This document shows, piece after piece, positions 25,479-34,714 of a DNA stretch of 64,000 bases. Position numbers and translations under genes: made by a program. The DNA comes from an uncultured Eubacteriales bacterium (GTDB taxonomy: Bacteria > Bacillota > Clostridia > Lachnospirales > CAMVHY01). Positions within the stretch are counted from its first letter, which is position 1. Each line of letters begins with the position of its first letter. Where the stretch lies: contig CAOVHW010000002.1 in NCBI GenBank assembly GCA_948543815.1, forward strand, positions 100,700-164,699, in the 5' to 3' direction. The notes below the pieces were generated by a model, which was given only the letters and a program-made list of their open reading frames with translations, was not told the DNA's origin and did no database searches.

Positions 25479-28400
25479 ATGTCAGTTAAAAAAACAATGG
25501 ATGGAAATTCCGCCGCTGCTTATACATCTTATGCTTTTACCGAAGTTGCCGGAATCTATCCAATTACTCCATCTTCTCCAATGGCTGAACATGTTGATGA
25601 ATGGTCAGCTAAAGGTAAAAAAAATTTGTTCGATCAAACTGTTCGTGTCGTTGAAATGCAATCAGAAGCTGGTGCGGCCGGAACAGTTCATGGTTCACTT
25701 GCCGCCGGTTCGTTGACAACAACTTATACGGCGTCGCAAGGTTTATTGCTCATGATTCCAAATATGTATAAAATTGCTGGTGAGCTTTTGCCATGCGTAT
25801 TGCACGTAACGGCGCGTACTTTAGCTACGCACGCACTTTCTATCTTTGGCGATCATAGTGATGTTATGGCTTGCCGTCAAACTGGTTTTGCAATGCTTTG
25901 TTCGGCAAACGTTCAGGAAGTTATGGATCTCGCAGCAGTTGCACATTTATCTGCAATTCGTGGACGTGTTCCATTTTTACATTTTTTTGATGGCTTCCGA
26001 ACTTCACATGAAATACAAAAAATTGATTGTTTAGATTATGAAGATTTACGAAAGTTAGTTGATTGGCAGGCAGTTGATAAATTTAAAAAAGATGCACTCA
26101 ATCCAAATCATCCAGTAACGCGTGGGACTGCACAAAATTCTGATGTATTCTTTCAAGCGCGTGAAGCTTGCAATCCTTTTTATAATGCGTTACCAAAAAT
26201 TGTTGAAGATTATATGAACGAAATAAATAAAATTACTGGCCGCAATTATAAATTGTTTAACTATTACGGAGCGCCTGACGCCGACCGTATTATTATTGCG
26301 ATGGGTTCGGCTTGCGATGCAATTGAAGAAACAATTGATTATTTAAATTCAAATGGTGAAAAAGTTGGACTTGTAAAAGTTCATTTATATCGCCCATTTT
26401 CAATTGAACATTTTATAAATATAATTCCACAAACTGTGAAAAAAATAGCTGTTCTCGACCGTACAAAAGAGCCTGGTGCATTAGGTGAACCATTATATCA
26501 AGATGTTGTAACAGCATATTTTGAACGCAATACGCATCCATTGATAGTTGCTGGGCGCTATGGATTGGCGTCAAAAGATTTTACTCCCGCACAAATTATT
26601 GCAATTTATGAAAATTTGAAGCTTGATAATCCAAAAAATCATTTTACAGTTGGAATAAATGACGACGTTACGCATTTGTCATTACCTGTTCAAGATCCAA
26701 TTAATGTTTCGCCAAAAGAAACTATAAGCTGTAAATTTTGGGGCTTAGGTTCAGATGGAACTGTTGGTGCAAGTAAAAATTCGATAAAAATTATCGGTGA
26801 CCATACAGATATGTATGTTCAAGCATACTTTGCATATGACTCTAAAAAGTCGGGTGGCGTTACTCAATCTCATTTGCGTTTTGGAAAATTCCCAATCCGT
26901 TCAACTTATTTAGTAAATGTCGCTGATTTTGTTGCATGCCATAATCCTTCCTATGTTCATAAATATGATATGGTTTCAGATTTGAAAGATGGTGGCACAT
27001 TTTTATTAAATTGTTCGTGGACCGATGAAGAATTAGAAAATAATTTGCCGGCGCAATTCAAAAATTACGTTGCGAACCACAACATAAAATTATTTACAAT
27101 CGATGGTATAAAAATTGCGAAAGAAATTGGTTTGGGTAATCGAATCAATACCGTTTTACAATCGGCATTCTTTAAGCTTGCAAATATTATTCCAGCTGAT
27201 CAAGCCGCTGAATATATGAAAAAAGCGATAAAAGATACTTATGGTAAAAAAGGCGAAAAAATTGTAAATATGAACTATGCAGCAGTTGATGCTGGACTGC
27301 AAAATGTTCATGAAGTAAATATTCCTGAACATTGGAAAAATGCTTCTGACTCAACTGAAATTACTGAAGCATTAAATGAACCTGATTTTGTAAAAAATGT
27401 TGCGAACGTTATAAATAACTTAAAAGGTGACGAATTACCTGTTAGTGCATTTGAATCTTCTGCTAATGGAACACTTGAATGTGGAACGGCTGCATATGAA
27501 AAACGTGGCATTGCAGTTGAAGTTCCAAAATGGATTAAGGAAAATTGCATTCAATGCACACAATGTTCACTTGTTTGCCCGCATGCAACAATTAGACCGT
27601 TTCTTGTCGGAGAAAATGATAATCCGCCAACTAGTTTTGAAACTAAAAAAGCAAATGGTAAAGATTTTGAGAACTATGGATTCCGGATTCAAATTGATGT
27701 TATGGATTGTACGGGCTGTGGTAATTGTGTTAAAACTTGTCCTGCAAAAGAAAAAGCTTTGGTTATGCAACCTTTACAAACACAAATGGAACAAGTTGAA
27801 AATTGGGAATATGCAACAACTAAATTACAGCCGAAAAATACGCCAAATCCGACAAATATCAAAAGCAGTCAGCTAAAGCAACCACTTATGGAATTTTCAG
27901 GTGCATGTGCAGGTTGCGGTGAAACACCTTATGCAAAATTGTTGACACAACTTTTTGGTGATCGTATGTATATTGCAAATGCTACTGGTTGCTCATCCAT
28001 TTGGGGTGGTAGCTATCCAAATTCACCTTATACATCAAATTTTGAAGGGAAAGGCCCCGCATGGGCAAACTCTTTGTTTGAAGATAATGCCGAATTTGGA
28101 CTCGGAATGTATACTGCTGTAAAACAAACGCGCGCTGGTTTAAAAGAAAAAGCTCAAAGATTATTAGAACTCGCACAAAAAGATGAAATTAAATCAACTA
28201 TTCAAAATTGGCTTGATAATTTTGATAATGGTATAGAATCTAAAGCTGCTTCAGAAAATTTAATTAATGTAATTTCAAATTGTGGTTGTGATGGTGAAGC
28301 TGGTGAAATCGTAAAAGAAATTATTGACAAAAAGGATTGGCTTGCTAAAAAATCACAGTGGATTTTAGGCGGCGACGGTTGGGCTTACGACATTGGTTTT

Positions 28401-28994
28401 GGCGGATTAGATCATGTTCTTGCAAGTGGTGAAGATATAAACGTTTTAGTTTTTGACACAGAAGTTTATTCAAATACCGGCGGTCAATCAAGCAAATCAA
28501 CACCAACTGCGGCCGTTGCAAAATTTGCGGCATCAGGTAAAAAAATTCGTAAAAAAGATTTGGGTATGATTGCAATGAGTTATAAATATGTTTATGTTGC
28601 ACAAGTTGCAATGGGCGCAAATCAAAATCAATTGATAAAAGCTATGCTCGAAGCTGAAAGTTATCACGGCCCTTCATTAATTATTGCCTATGCTCCGTGC
28701 ATAAATCATGGAATTCGTACGGGAATGAGTTGTACGCAGGAAGAAACAAAAAAAGCTGTTGAGTCTGGCTACTGGCATTTGTACAGATATAATCCAATGC
28801 TTACAGCTGAAGGTAAAAATCCATTTACGTTGGATTCAAAAGAACCAACAAAAAGTTTCAGAGAATTTTTAGACAATGAAGTTCGATATTCATCACTAAA
28901 AGTTTTATTTCCTGAACATGCTGAAGAATTATTTAAAAAAGCAGAAGAAGATGCCAAAAATCGGTATAATACTTACAAGAAATTATCTGAATAG
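25479..28994 (+). CDS. nifJ: Pyruvate:ferredoxin (flavodoxin) oxidoreductase
   Basis: A 1171-residue single-chain PFOR that converts pyruvate and CoA to acetyl-CoA and CO2, passing electrons to ferredoxin in anaerobes. N-terminal domain I has YPITPSSPMAEHVDEW; the ferredoxin-like domain near residues 690-760 has two 4Fe-4S motifs CIQCTQCSLVCP and CTGCGNCVKTCP; the proximal-cluster motif CAGCGETPY follows at about residue 810; the thiamine diphosphate motif GDGWAYDIGFGGLDHVLASG is near 965, then NTGGQSSKSTP. AAAGGAG precedes the ATG; a strong hairpin follows the stop. The length and domain order are standard. It is monocistronic and probably highly expressed. Confidence 0.98.
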   Translation: MSVKKTMDGNSAAAYTSYAFTEVAGIYPITPSSPMAEHVDEWSAKGKKNLFDQTVRVVEMQSEAGAAGTVHGSLAAGSLTTTYTASQGLLLMIPNMYKIAGELLPCVLHVTARTLATHALSIFGDHSDVMACRQTGFAMLCSANVQEVMDLAAVAHLSAIRGRVPFLHFFDGFRTSHEIQKIDCLDYEDLRKLVDWQAVDKFKKDALNPNHPVTRGTAQNSDVFFQAREACNPFYNALPKIVEDYMNEINKITGRNYKLFNYYGAPDADRIIIAMGSACDAIEETIDYLNSNGEKVGLVKVHLYRPFSIEHFINIIPQTVKKIAVLDRTKEPGALGEPLYQDVVTAYFERNTHPLIVAGRYGLASKDFTPAQIIAIYENLKLDNPKNHFTVGINDDVTHLSLPVQDPINVSPKETISCKFWGLGSDGTVGASKNSIKIIGDHTDMYVQAYFAYDSKKSGGVTQSHLRFGKFPIRSTYLVNVADFVACHNPSYVHKYDMVSDLKDGGTFLLNCSWTDEELENNLPAQFKNYVANHNIKLFTIDGIKIAKEIGLGNRINTVLQSAFFKLANIIPADQAAEYMKKAIKDTYGKKGEKIVNMNYAAVDAGLQNVHEVNIPEHWKNASDSTEITEALNEPDFVKNVANVINNLKGDELPVSAFESSANGTLECGTAAYEKRGIAVEVPKWIKENCIQCTQCSLVCPHATIRPFLVGENDNPPTSFETKKANGKDFENYGFRIQIDVMDCTGCGNCVKTCPAKEKALVMQPLQTQMEQVENWEYATTKLQPKNTPNPTNIKSSQLKQPLMEFSGACAGCGETPYAKLLTQLFGDRMYIANATGCSSIWGGSYPNSPYTSNFEGKGPAWANSLFEDNAEFGLGMYTAVKQTRAGLKEKAQRLLELAQKDEIKSTIQNWLDNFDNGIESKAASENLINVISNCGCDGEAGEIVKEIIDKKDWLAKKSQWILGGDGWAYDIGFGGLDHVLASGEDINVLVFDTEVYSNTGGQSSKSTPTAAVAKFAASGKKIRKKDLGMIAMSYKYVYVAQVAMGANQNQLIKAMLEAESYHGPSLIIAYAPCINHGIRTGMSCTQEETKKAVESGYWHLYRYNPMLTAEGKNPFTLDSKEPTKSFREFLDNEVRYSSLKVLFPEHAEELFKKAEEDAKNRYNTYKKLSE

Positions 28995-28997
28995 GTT

Positions 28998-29034
28998 AAA
29001 AAAAAATTCGCCTAAGTGCGAATTTTTTTTTTGT
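28998..29034 (+). terminator. Terminator of PFOR gene
   Basis: AAAAATTCGC, loop CTAAGT, GCGAATTTTTTTTTT: an A-rich stem with a GC-containing top and long T run, directly after the stop. Confidence 0.93.
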
Positions 29035-29037
29035 TTT

Positions 29038-29066
29038 CACAACAAATAGAGCTTGAACATAAAGTA
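29038..29066 (+). promoter_or_regulatory. Probable sigma-K promoter of dpaAB
   Basis: CACA, 16 bases, CATAAAGTA. This fits the sigma-K consensus (mACm, n16, CATAnnnTA) exactly, and dipicolinate synthase is transcribed by sigma-K in the mother cell of B. subtilis. The predicted transcript would begin within about ten bases of the ribosome binding site. Confidence 0.5.
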
Positions 29067-29084
29067 TGAATGGAGGTGAAGAAA

Positions 29085-29864
29085 TTGTACGGAAAAATTA
29101 TCAAAGATGACGCCAGATATGATTACACGCAAAAATTTTTAGAGGCTAAAGGAATAAAATTTGGAGATGAAAATAGCAATCCAAATTTTATTTTATTTCC
29201 ATTTAAAGAAAAAATTGATAACACATTTGATGAAAAATTTTTCAGCAATTTAAGTAAAGATATATTGATTTTCAGCGGTATTGAAAACAGTTATCTAAAA
29301 TCTGTTTGTAAAAAAAATAATTTAAAGTATGAAGCACTGATGAATTCCAATTACATTTCAATTTTAAACGCGATTCCAACAGCCGAAGGAATTATTTCGT
29401 ACTTAATCCAAAATCGTATAACAACAATTGCAAATTCAAATATTCTTATCATTGGCTACGGACGCTGCGGAAAAGTTTTAGCCGATAAATTGTTGTCATT
29501 AGGAGCAAAAATTTTTGTAAATACTTTAAACAAATCCGATTACGCAATTGCCATAACACACAAAATTATTCCAAATCCACAAATTAATTTTAGGCAAAAA
29601 AATTTTGACATAATAATAAATACGGCGCCGGCTCAAACAATTTCGGATGAAGATTTAAAACTTTTATCAGATGAAACTTTGTTGATAGATATAACTTCAG
29701 TGGGATTCGATATTGATATTGCGCAAAAAAAGAATGCAAAATCGGCACGACTTTTATCAATACCGGCGAAATTTGCATTACAAACAGCCGGTGAAATTTT
29801 AGGTGAATATATTTATAAGAAGGTGTTGAAATGTTCACAGGAAAAAAAATCGGATTTGGCATAA
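29085..29864 (+). CDS. dpaA: Dipicolinate synthase subunit A
   Basis: DpaA (SpoVFA), the NAD(P)-binding subunit that with DpaB oxidises the dihydrodipicolinate pathway intermediate to dipicolinic acid in the mother cell. The Rossmann motif ILIIGYGRCGKVLADKLLSL lies near residue 125; further family segments are ITHKIIPN and INTAPAQTISDEDL, and SIPAKFALQTAGEILGEYI at the end. TTG 29085 is chosen because the preceding GGAGGTGA is a near-perfect ribosome binding site; the upstream ATG at 29070 contains that site. The 259-residue product is shorter than the roughly 297 of B. subtilis, mostly at the N terminus. It overlaps dpaB by 34 bases. Confidence 0.93.
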   Translation: MYGKIIKDDARYDYTQKFLEAKGIKFGDENSNPNFILFPFKEKIDNTFDEKFFSNLSKDILIFSGIENSYLKSVCKKNNLKYEALMNSNYISILNAIPTAEGIISYLIQNRITTIANSNILIIGYGRCGKVLADKLLSLGAKIFVNTLNKSDYAIAITHKIIPNPQINFRQKNFDIIINTAPAQTISDEDLKLLSDETLLIDITSVGFDIDIAQKKNAKSARLLSIPAKFALQTAGEILGEYIYKKVLKCSQEKKSDLA

Positions 29865-30424
29865 CTGGCTCATTTTGCTCAATCAACAATATATTTGAGT
29901 TAATCGAGCAATTACAAAATGATGGTGCAGAAATTTTTTGTTTTGTCACGCCAAATGTTTTTAACTTGGACAACAGATTTAACAATGCAAACGAACTCAT
30001 AAAAAAATTGGAAGATATTACGAAAAAAAGTGTTGTGAGCGAAATAACGAAAGCAGAAAAATTTGGACCGTTTTGTCCATTAGATTGTATGGTTATTGCG
30101 CCGATAACGGGGAATTCTTTAGCAAAACTTGCGAATGGAATTATTGATAACGCTGTGTTGATGTCAGCAAAGACAACTTTACGTAACAGAAAACCGGTAG
30201 TTCTTGCTCCATTTACAAACGATGCACTAGGTATCAATGGAACAAATATTATGAAATTGATGAATACGAAAAAAATATTTTTTGTGCCATTTGGTCAAGA
30301 TGATCCGATAAAAAAACCTACGAGTATGACATCTGATATAAAAAAATTGCGGGATACAATAAATGAGGCAATGAATGAGCGCCAAATTCAACCGGTTATA
30401 ATAGAGAATTTTCATCATGAATAA
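29831..30424 (+). CDS. dpaB: Dipicolinate synthase subunit B
   Basis: DpaB (SpoVFB), a flavoprotein-like subunit of dipicolinate synthase, 197 residues. The N terminus GKKIGFGITGSFCSI and the FGPFCPLDCMVIAPITGNSLAKLANGI-type segment (here at about residues 78-103) are typical of the flavoprotein (HFCD) fold seen in SpoVFB and Dfp-like proteins. NRKPVVLAPFTNDALGING follows. GAAGGTG precedes the ATG within dpaA. The product feeds dipicolinate to the SpoVA channel; spoVA genes are not in the window. A short terminator lies downstream. Confidence 0.95.
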   Translation: MFTGKKIGFGITGSFCSINNIFELIEQLQNDGAEIFCFVTPNVFNLDNRFNNANELIKKLEDITKKSVVSEITKAEKFGPFCPLDCMVIAPITGNSLAKLANGIIDNAVLMSAKTTLRNRKPVVLAPFTNDALGINGTNIMKLMNTKKIFFVPFGQDDPIKKPTSMTSDIKKLRDTINEAMNERQIQPVIIENFHHE

Positions 30425-30489
30425 AATTTTTGACATTGGTTATAATTTATTTATCCCCCACTTTACCCTTTTTGAAACAAAATTGAATT

Positions 30490-30512
30490 AATCCGCGCGA
30501 GCGGATTTTTTT
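30490..30512 (+). terminator. Terminator of dpaAB
   Basis: AATCCGC, loop GCGA, GCGGATT then T run: compact stem capped by a GNRA tetraloop; its T run reaches the stop codon of convergent holA. Confidence 0.85.
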
Positions 30513-31482
30513 AGTTGCAATATTTTACAATTAAAGTTTCGAGTGCAAGTTTATCAACAATTTGACCAGTTTTTATTTTATAATCGATTTTCGAACATTC
30601 CTTTATTGCGGAAATTAATTTTTCACAAGAAAAATTTTGAGCTTGTCGTAAACAATCATTGACAATAAAACTTCTGATACCTAATTTTTGTGCAATAGAA
30701 TTTTCACCGATTTGTGCAAAAGTTTTTACCTGTAAAATCAAAGTAAATTGACGCGCTATCATCGTTAAAATCATCAACGGTTGTTCTTTAAGAAAAAGCA
30801 AATTATTATAATGTTCGAGTGCCAATTTTAAATTTTTATTTCCTATCGCAGCAACAAGATTAAAAATTCCAGCTTCAATAGTTTTCGTACAAAGCAAATT
30901 TATATCTGTCGCACAAATTTCTTTATCGCAATAGCAAATAAGTTTGTCCAATTCATTTTTCAAAAAATTCATATCGCCCATTGTCGTTTTTAAAATAAGT
31001 AAAGCGTTTTCATCAGAAATATTTTTGTCAGCGGCACTACAAACTTTTTTTATCCATTTGATTAATTCTTTGTCAGAAGGTGTTTTTATTTCAAATGCTT
31101 CCCCTACTTCACAAATTTTTTTGTAAAGTTTGTTACGCTTATCAATTTTAGATTCCCAAAAAATAATTATAGAAGATTGTGGAAAATCAGTGATGTTATC
31201 AAAAATTAATTCTGTCTCATTTTTTTTACCACTGTAAAAAAATCCACTATCTTTAACAATTATCAAACGATATTGATTCATAAATGGCAACGCCATTGCA
31301 GAATTTATAATTGTTGTAGCATTTTCTTCAAAAAAATTGAAATTCATATCTGAAAAATCGTCAGGTATGATTTTTTTTTTGATTTGATTTATATAATGTT
31401 CAATTAAATAATTTTCAGTTCCATATAACAAATAAAAATTTTTCAGTCCATTTTTCTCAATCTGTTTCAAAAAATTTGACAA
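30511..31482 (-). CDS. holA: DNA polymerase III delta subunit
   Basis: HolA/YqeN, the clamp-loader delta subunit that opens the sliding clamp. 323 residues, the usual length. NFYLLYGTENYLIEHYINQI at residues 15-34 is the typical opening, followed by the delta-specific IIIFWESKIDKRNKLYK, MGDMNFLKNELDKLICYC and the C-terminal collar helices (LMILTMIARQFTLIL). No Walker motifs are expected in delta. The start codon is TTG at 31482, preceded by AGGTGA at six bases; the comEC stop immediately abuts it. The comEC-holA order is conserved in many Bacillota (often followed by rpsT, absent here). Confidence 0.95.
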   Translation of the reverse strand: MSNFLKQIEKNGLKNFYLLYGTENYLIEHYINQIKKKIIPDDFSDMNFNFFEENATTIINSAMALPFMNQYRLIIVKDSGFFYSGKKNETELIFDNITDFPQSSIIIFWESKIDKRNKLYKKICEVGEAFEIKTPSDKELIKWIKKVCSAADKNISDENALLILKTTMGDMNFLKNELDKLICYCDKEICATDINLLCTKTIEAGIFNLVAAIGNKNLKLALEHYNNLLFLKEQPLMILTMIARQFTLILQVKTFAQIGENSIAQKLGIRSFIVNDCLRQAQNFSCEKLISAIKECSKIDYKIKTGQIVDKLALETLIVKYCN

Positions 31483-33768
31483 TTATTTCACCTTATTTAA
31501 AAAAGTTTTTTCATTAAAATTTAATTCACTTGAAATTTTAATTTTATCATTTAAAAATTTAATTGTAACCGCTCCACATTGAGCTGTGTCAAAAAGTTCA
31601 ATATTCAAATCTTTTACACGTTGTACAACTTCATCACTCGGATGTGAATAATAATTATTTACACCTGTGCTAACAAGTGCTAAAGTTGGATTGACTTTTT
31701 GTAAAAATTCTAATGTCGAAGAAGTTTTTGAACCATGATGAGCCAATTTTAAAATATCTGCACTGATATCTTCTGATAATATTTCATGCTCTGCATCTTT
31801 TTCAATATCGCCTGTAAATAAAATTTTGGTTTTCGGAAAATGTAATTTTAACACAAGAGATGAGTCATTATTACTCTTTGCAACTGTGTTTTCAAAAGGA
31901 TAAATACATTGGAAATAAAATTTTTTGTCGGGTAAAATATCGCCAGCTTTTAAATATTCTATAGGTACAGAAAATTTTTTGGCCTGTGCAAATAATTTTT
32001 GTGCTAATTCATCGTCTGAAAATTTTTGTGGTAAAAATATTTTACCAACACGTTTACTTTCCAACAACTCAATAATACCAGTGATATGATCGGCGTCAGA
32101 ATGTGAAACAAAAACTGCATCAATAAAATTTTTCGCTTCGTAATTTAAAAACGGTATTAAAATATTTTGTCCGGTATTGTTTCCAATATCTTGTGTTCGT
32201 TTGCCGCCGCCGTCAATAACAAAAACTTTACCGCAGTCTATAACAAAGCAGTCCCCTTCCCCAACATCAAGCATTGTAATTTGAGTTGGCTTTGGAATGA
32301 CAAAAGCAATTGCTATACAAAAAATGAAAAATGACGAAAAAATGTAAAAATATTTTTTCATCGGCCTGCCAATCAAAAATAATATAAATAAAAAAAGCCA
32401 AATTAAATATAAACTGACAAAAAAAAGATTTATGTGCCCCGTTAATATTTTTGAAAACGGAAGTAATGTAAAAATTTCACATAATTTCTCGTAAAACCAA
32501 AGTAAAATTAAAATTGGTGCAGAAATAAAACTTGCCAGATGCAAATTAATCAAGCCGATAAATCCAACAATAAATCCTAGCGCAACAATTAAAGCGATAC
32601 TTGGCAAGACAAACAAATTTATAAATATGCTGTACGGTGTGAGATAAAAAAAATAGTACGCATTGACAAGATAAGTAATTAATGATGCTGCAACAGATGC
32701 CGCAAAAAATTTATTCGCACGAAAAAATTTGATTGCCGGAAATTTTAATCCAATCAGCATTAAACCTCTGTCGATTGGTTCGGTAAAAACTGCAATTCCA
32801 AATACGGCACCAAATGAATATTCAAATCCAATGTCGAAAATGCAAAAAGGATTGAACAACATAAGTAACAAACTGCAAAATGATAGCGACGTTAGCAGAT
32901 CACCTTCACGATAAATTAATTGTCCAACAATAATTACAATAGCCATAATTACAGCACGGATAGTTGAAATACTTGCACCTGTCATCAAACAATATAGACA
33001 TAAAATTAAAATGCAAAGTACGCACGAATTTCTTTTCCCAAAAATAAATTTTAATAAATAATTGACGAGCAATGCAATTATTGAAATATGTAAACCAGAG
33101 ATGGCTAAGATGTGATAAATTCCGGCGGATTTGTAAAGTTGACTTGTATAATCATCAATTTCAGATTTTTCACCAATAATCATGGCTTTTAAAATTCCGG
33201 CTTCTTTGGTTTCAAAAATAATGTCGTAAACGTTACCTAAATTATTTTTAAATTTTTCAAGCATATAAAGAAAATAATTTTGTCGACCACAATTTTTGAT
33301 ACTAACAGGAAAAATTTTATATGATATTGATTTTGTCCGAAAATAATTTTCTTCATCAAAACCTCCAGGATTTCTACGTGGCTGTGGCAAAATAAATTTA
33401 CCTTTTAAAATAATTTTATCACCAACAAATATATTATCGTCTGAAAAATAAGTTTGAACATTAAATTTTTTCCCTAAATAATTTACTTTAACCAGTGCAC
33501 GATTATAATTTTTCAAAGCAACAATATTTTTCACAACGCCCTCAACTGTAATATTTTTTGATGGCAATTCCAAAACATTTTGTAAAAATTGTACGCGCAA
33601 TAAACCGCAACTAAATATTGCAAAAAAAATTAGCATGGTTTTTATTCCATGCTTGAAATAAATATAAAACAAAGCGAAAAAAATTACGATACAAAATAAA
33701 TAATTTGCCTGTGAAAAAATTATTCCTAACATAAAAAATATTGCGCTCACAAATAATGGTCTTTTCAT
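31483..33768 (-). CDS. comEC: ComEC/Rec2 DNA internalisation protein
   Basis: A 761-residue ComEC/Rec2 channel protein for transport of single-stranded DNA across the membrane. An N-terminal DUF4131 region with two helices and an OB-like loop is followed by the competence domain with about ten helices (AGIYHILAISGLHISI, TGASISTIRAVIMA) and a C-terminal metallo-beta-lactamase domain from about residue 500: MLDVGEGDCFVIDCG, SHSDADHITGI (metal ligands), LKLAHHGSKTSS. Other competence genes (comEA, comG operon) are not seen, although a lone GspF lies 10 kb away. Its ATG overlaps the stop of the GerMN gene (ATGA). Confidence 0.96.
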   Translation of the reverse strand: MKRPLFVSAIFFMLGIIFSQANYLFCIVIFFALFYIYFKHGIKTMLIFFAIFSCGLLRVQFLQNVLELPSKNITVEGVVKNIVALKNYNRALVKVNYLGKKFNVQTYFSDDNIFVGDKIILKGKFILPQPRRNPGGFDEENYFRTKSISYKIFPVSIKNCGRQNYFLYMLEKFKNNLGNVYDIIFETKEAGILKAMIIGEKSEIDDYTSQLYKSAGIYHILAISGLHISIIALLVNYLLKFIFGKRNSCVLCILILCLYCLMTGASISTIRAVIMAIVIIVGQLIYREGDLLTSLSFCSLLLMLFNPFCIFDIGFEYSFGAVFGIAVFTEPIDRGLMLIGLKFPAIKFFRANKFFAASVAASLITYLVNAYYFFYLTPYSIFINLFVLPSIALIVALGFIVGFIGLINLHLASFISAPILILLWFYEKLCEIFTLLPFSKILTGHINLFFVSLYLIWLFLFILFLIGRPMKKYFYIFSSFFIFCIAIAFVIPKPTQITMLDVGEGDCFVIDCGKVFVIDGGGKRTQDIGNNTGQNILIPFLNYEAKNFIDAVFVSHSDADHITGIIELLESKRVGKIFLPQKFSDDELAQKLFAQAKKFSVPIEYLKAGDILPDKKFYFQCIYPFENTVAKSNNDSSLVLKLHFPKTKILFTGDIEKDAEHEILSEDISADILKLAHHGSKTSSTLEFLQKVNPTLALVSTGVNNYYSHPSDEVVQRVKDLNIELFDTAQCGAVTIKFLNDKIKISSELNFNEKTFLNKVK

Positions 33769-34661
33769 TTTTTATCACGATAAATAATTTTTTCATTACG
33801 CTCGATTGGTTTGTTTAACCATTTAGGTTGATTTGTCTTTTCAGATTCAATAAGAAATTGAACTTTGTTAATATTTTTTAACTCTGTCAAAGAATTTACA
33901 ATGGAATAAAGTGCAAATTTTTGGTTATCATTATCATTATTTTTATTTGTAAATTCTCCGCTTAAACTTACATAACAAATATCTTTGTCAGTTTTTACAT
34001 CACAAATTTTAGTATCAGGCGAGACCGTTGCCGATAAATCAGAACTACTTGGCCCTAAAATTATTTGTTCTAAAATATATTTTTCAATTGGCTGATTAAG
34101 GTCAATATTTATTAACCTATCTTGCGCACATAATTTATTGTCTTTGCGAAAATATAATTTTACAATTTGTGAATCTGTTTTTTCATCAGAAATTTCAGGA
34201 TTAATAACAATGTTGCTGCGATTTAAAACACCTATTGGCGTTCCGTCAATTTTTTGTAATTCCTGCCCATCAACAAAAATTTTTACATTATCTACAAAAT
34301 CTAAATCAGTTAAAGTCCAAACAAGTGCACTACGAAAAAATAATTCATCAGGCAAATTTTTATATTGCGATGAAAAATCGATTGTAACGGTTTTATCATT
34401 CAAATAAATTTTTTTTACATCTACATTTGTGAGTTGAAACGCAGATAATTTTTTATTTTTAGGTTCAGAAAATAAAATCTCAATAGTTTGGCGTAAAATA
34501 TTTTCTTTATCGAGGTTATTGCCAATATTTCTTTTTTCGCTTTTCAATAAATTTTTTGCTGCGTTTGGGAAATAAGCTTCAACTTTAATTTTATTCTTTT
34601 CATTTAAAATGGAGAACATTAAAATTATTCCTGCACATATAAAAATTAATGCCTTTTTCAT
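33765..34661 (-). CDS. GerM-like protein with two GerMN domains
   Basis: A 298-residue secreted or membrane-anchored protein with an N-terminal hydrophobic segment (ALIFICAGIILMFSIL, residues 4-19) followed by two GerMN domains of about 110 residues. The first contains VTIDFSSQYKNLPDELFFRSALVWTL-type sequence (about residues 85-115), the second ICYVSLSGEFTN and ALYSIVNSLTELKNINKV. GerM of B. subtilis is needed for sporulation septum peptidoglycan and germination, and GerMN proteins in Bacillota act at the forespore-mother cell zipper. ATG 34661 is preferred over an upstream start at 34697 because AGGAGAG lies before it, although the spacing is long. Coupled to comEC. Confidence 0.85.
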   Translation of the reverse strand: MKKALIFICAGIILMFSILNEKNKIKVEAYFPNAAKNLLKSEKRNIGNNLDKENILRQTIEILFSEPKNKKLSAFQLTNVDVKKIYLNDKTVTIDFSSQYKNLPDELFFRSALVWTLTDLDFVDNVKIFVDGQELQKIDGTPIGVLNRSNIVINPEISDEKTDSQIVKLYFRKDNKLCAQDRLINIDLNQPIEKYILEQIILGPSSSDLSATVSPDTKICDVKTDKDICYVSLSGEFTNKNNDNDNQKFALYSIVNSLTELKNINKVQFLIESEKTNQPKWLNKPIERNEKIIYRDKK

Positions 34662-34714
34662 TTTGAAAAGCACTCTCCTTTTTTTAACATTATACATTTG
34701 GTAATTATTTAGTG

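Noticed and set aside
27427..27876. 149-codon frame within the PFOR gene
   Set aside because: Out-of-frame shadow of the ferredoxin-like domain of PFOR.
29590..30237. 215-codon minus-strand frame opposite dpaA/dpaB
   Set aside because: Both sense genes are recognised dipicolinate synthase subunits; the reverse frame resembles nothing and lacks a start site.
30425..30489. Promoter from TTGACA and TATAAT after dpaB
   Set aside because: The two hexamers are only five bases apart and no gene follows on that strand.
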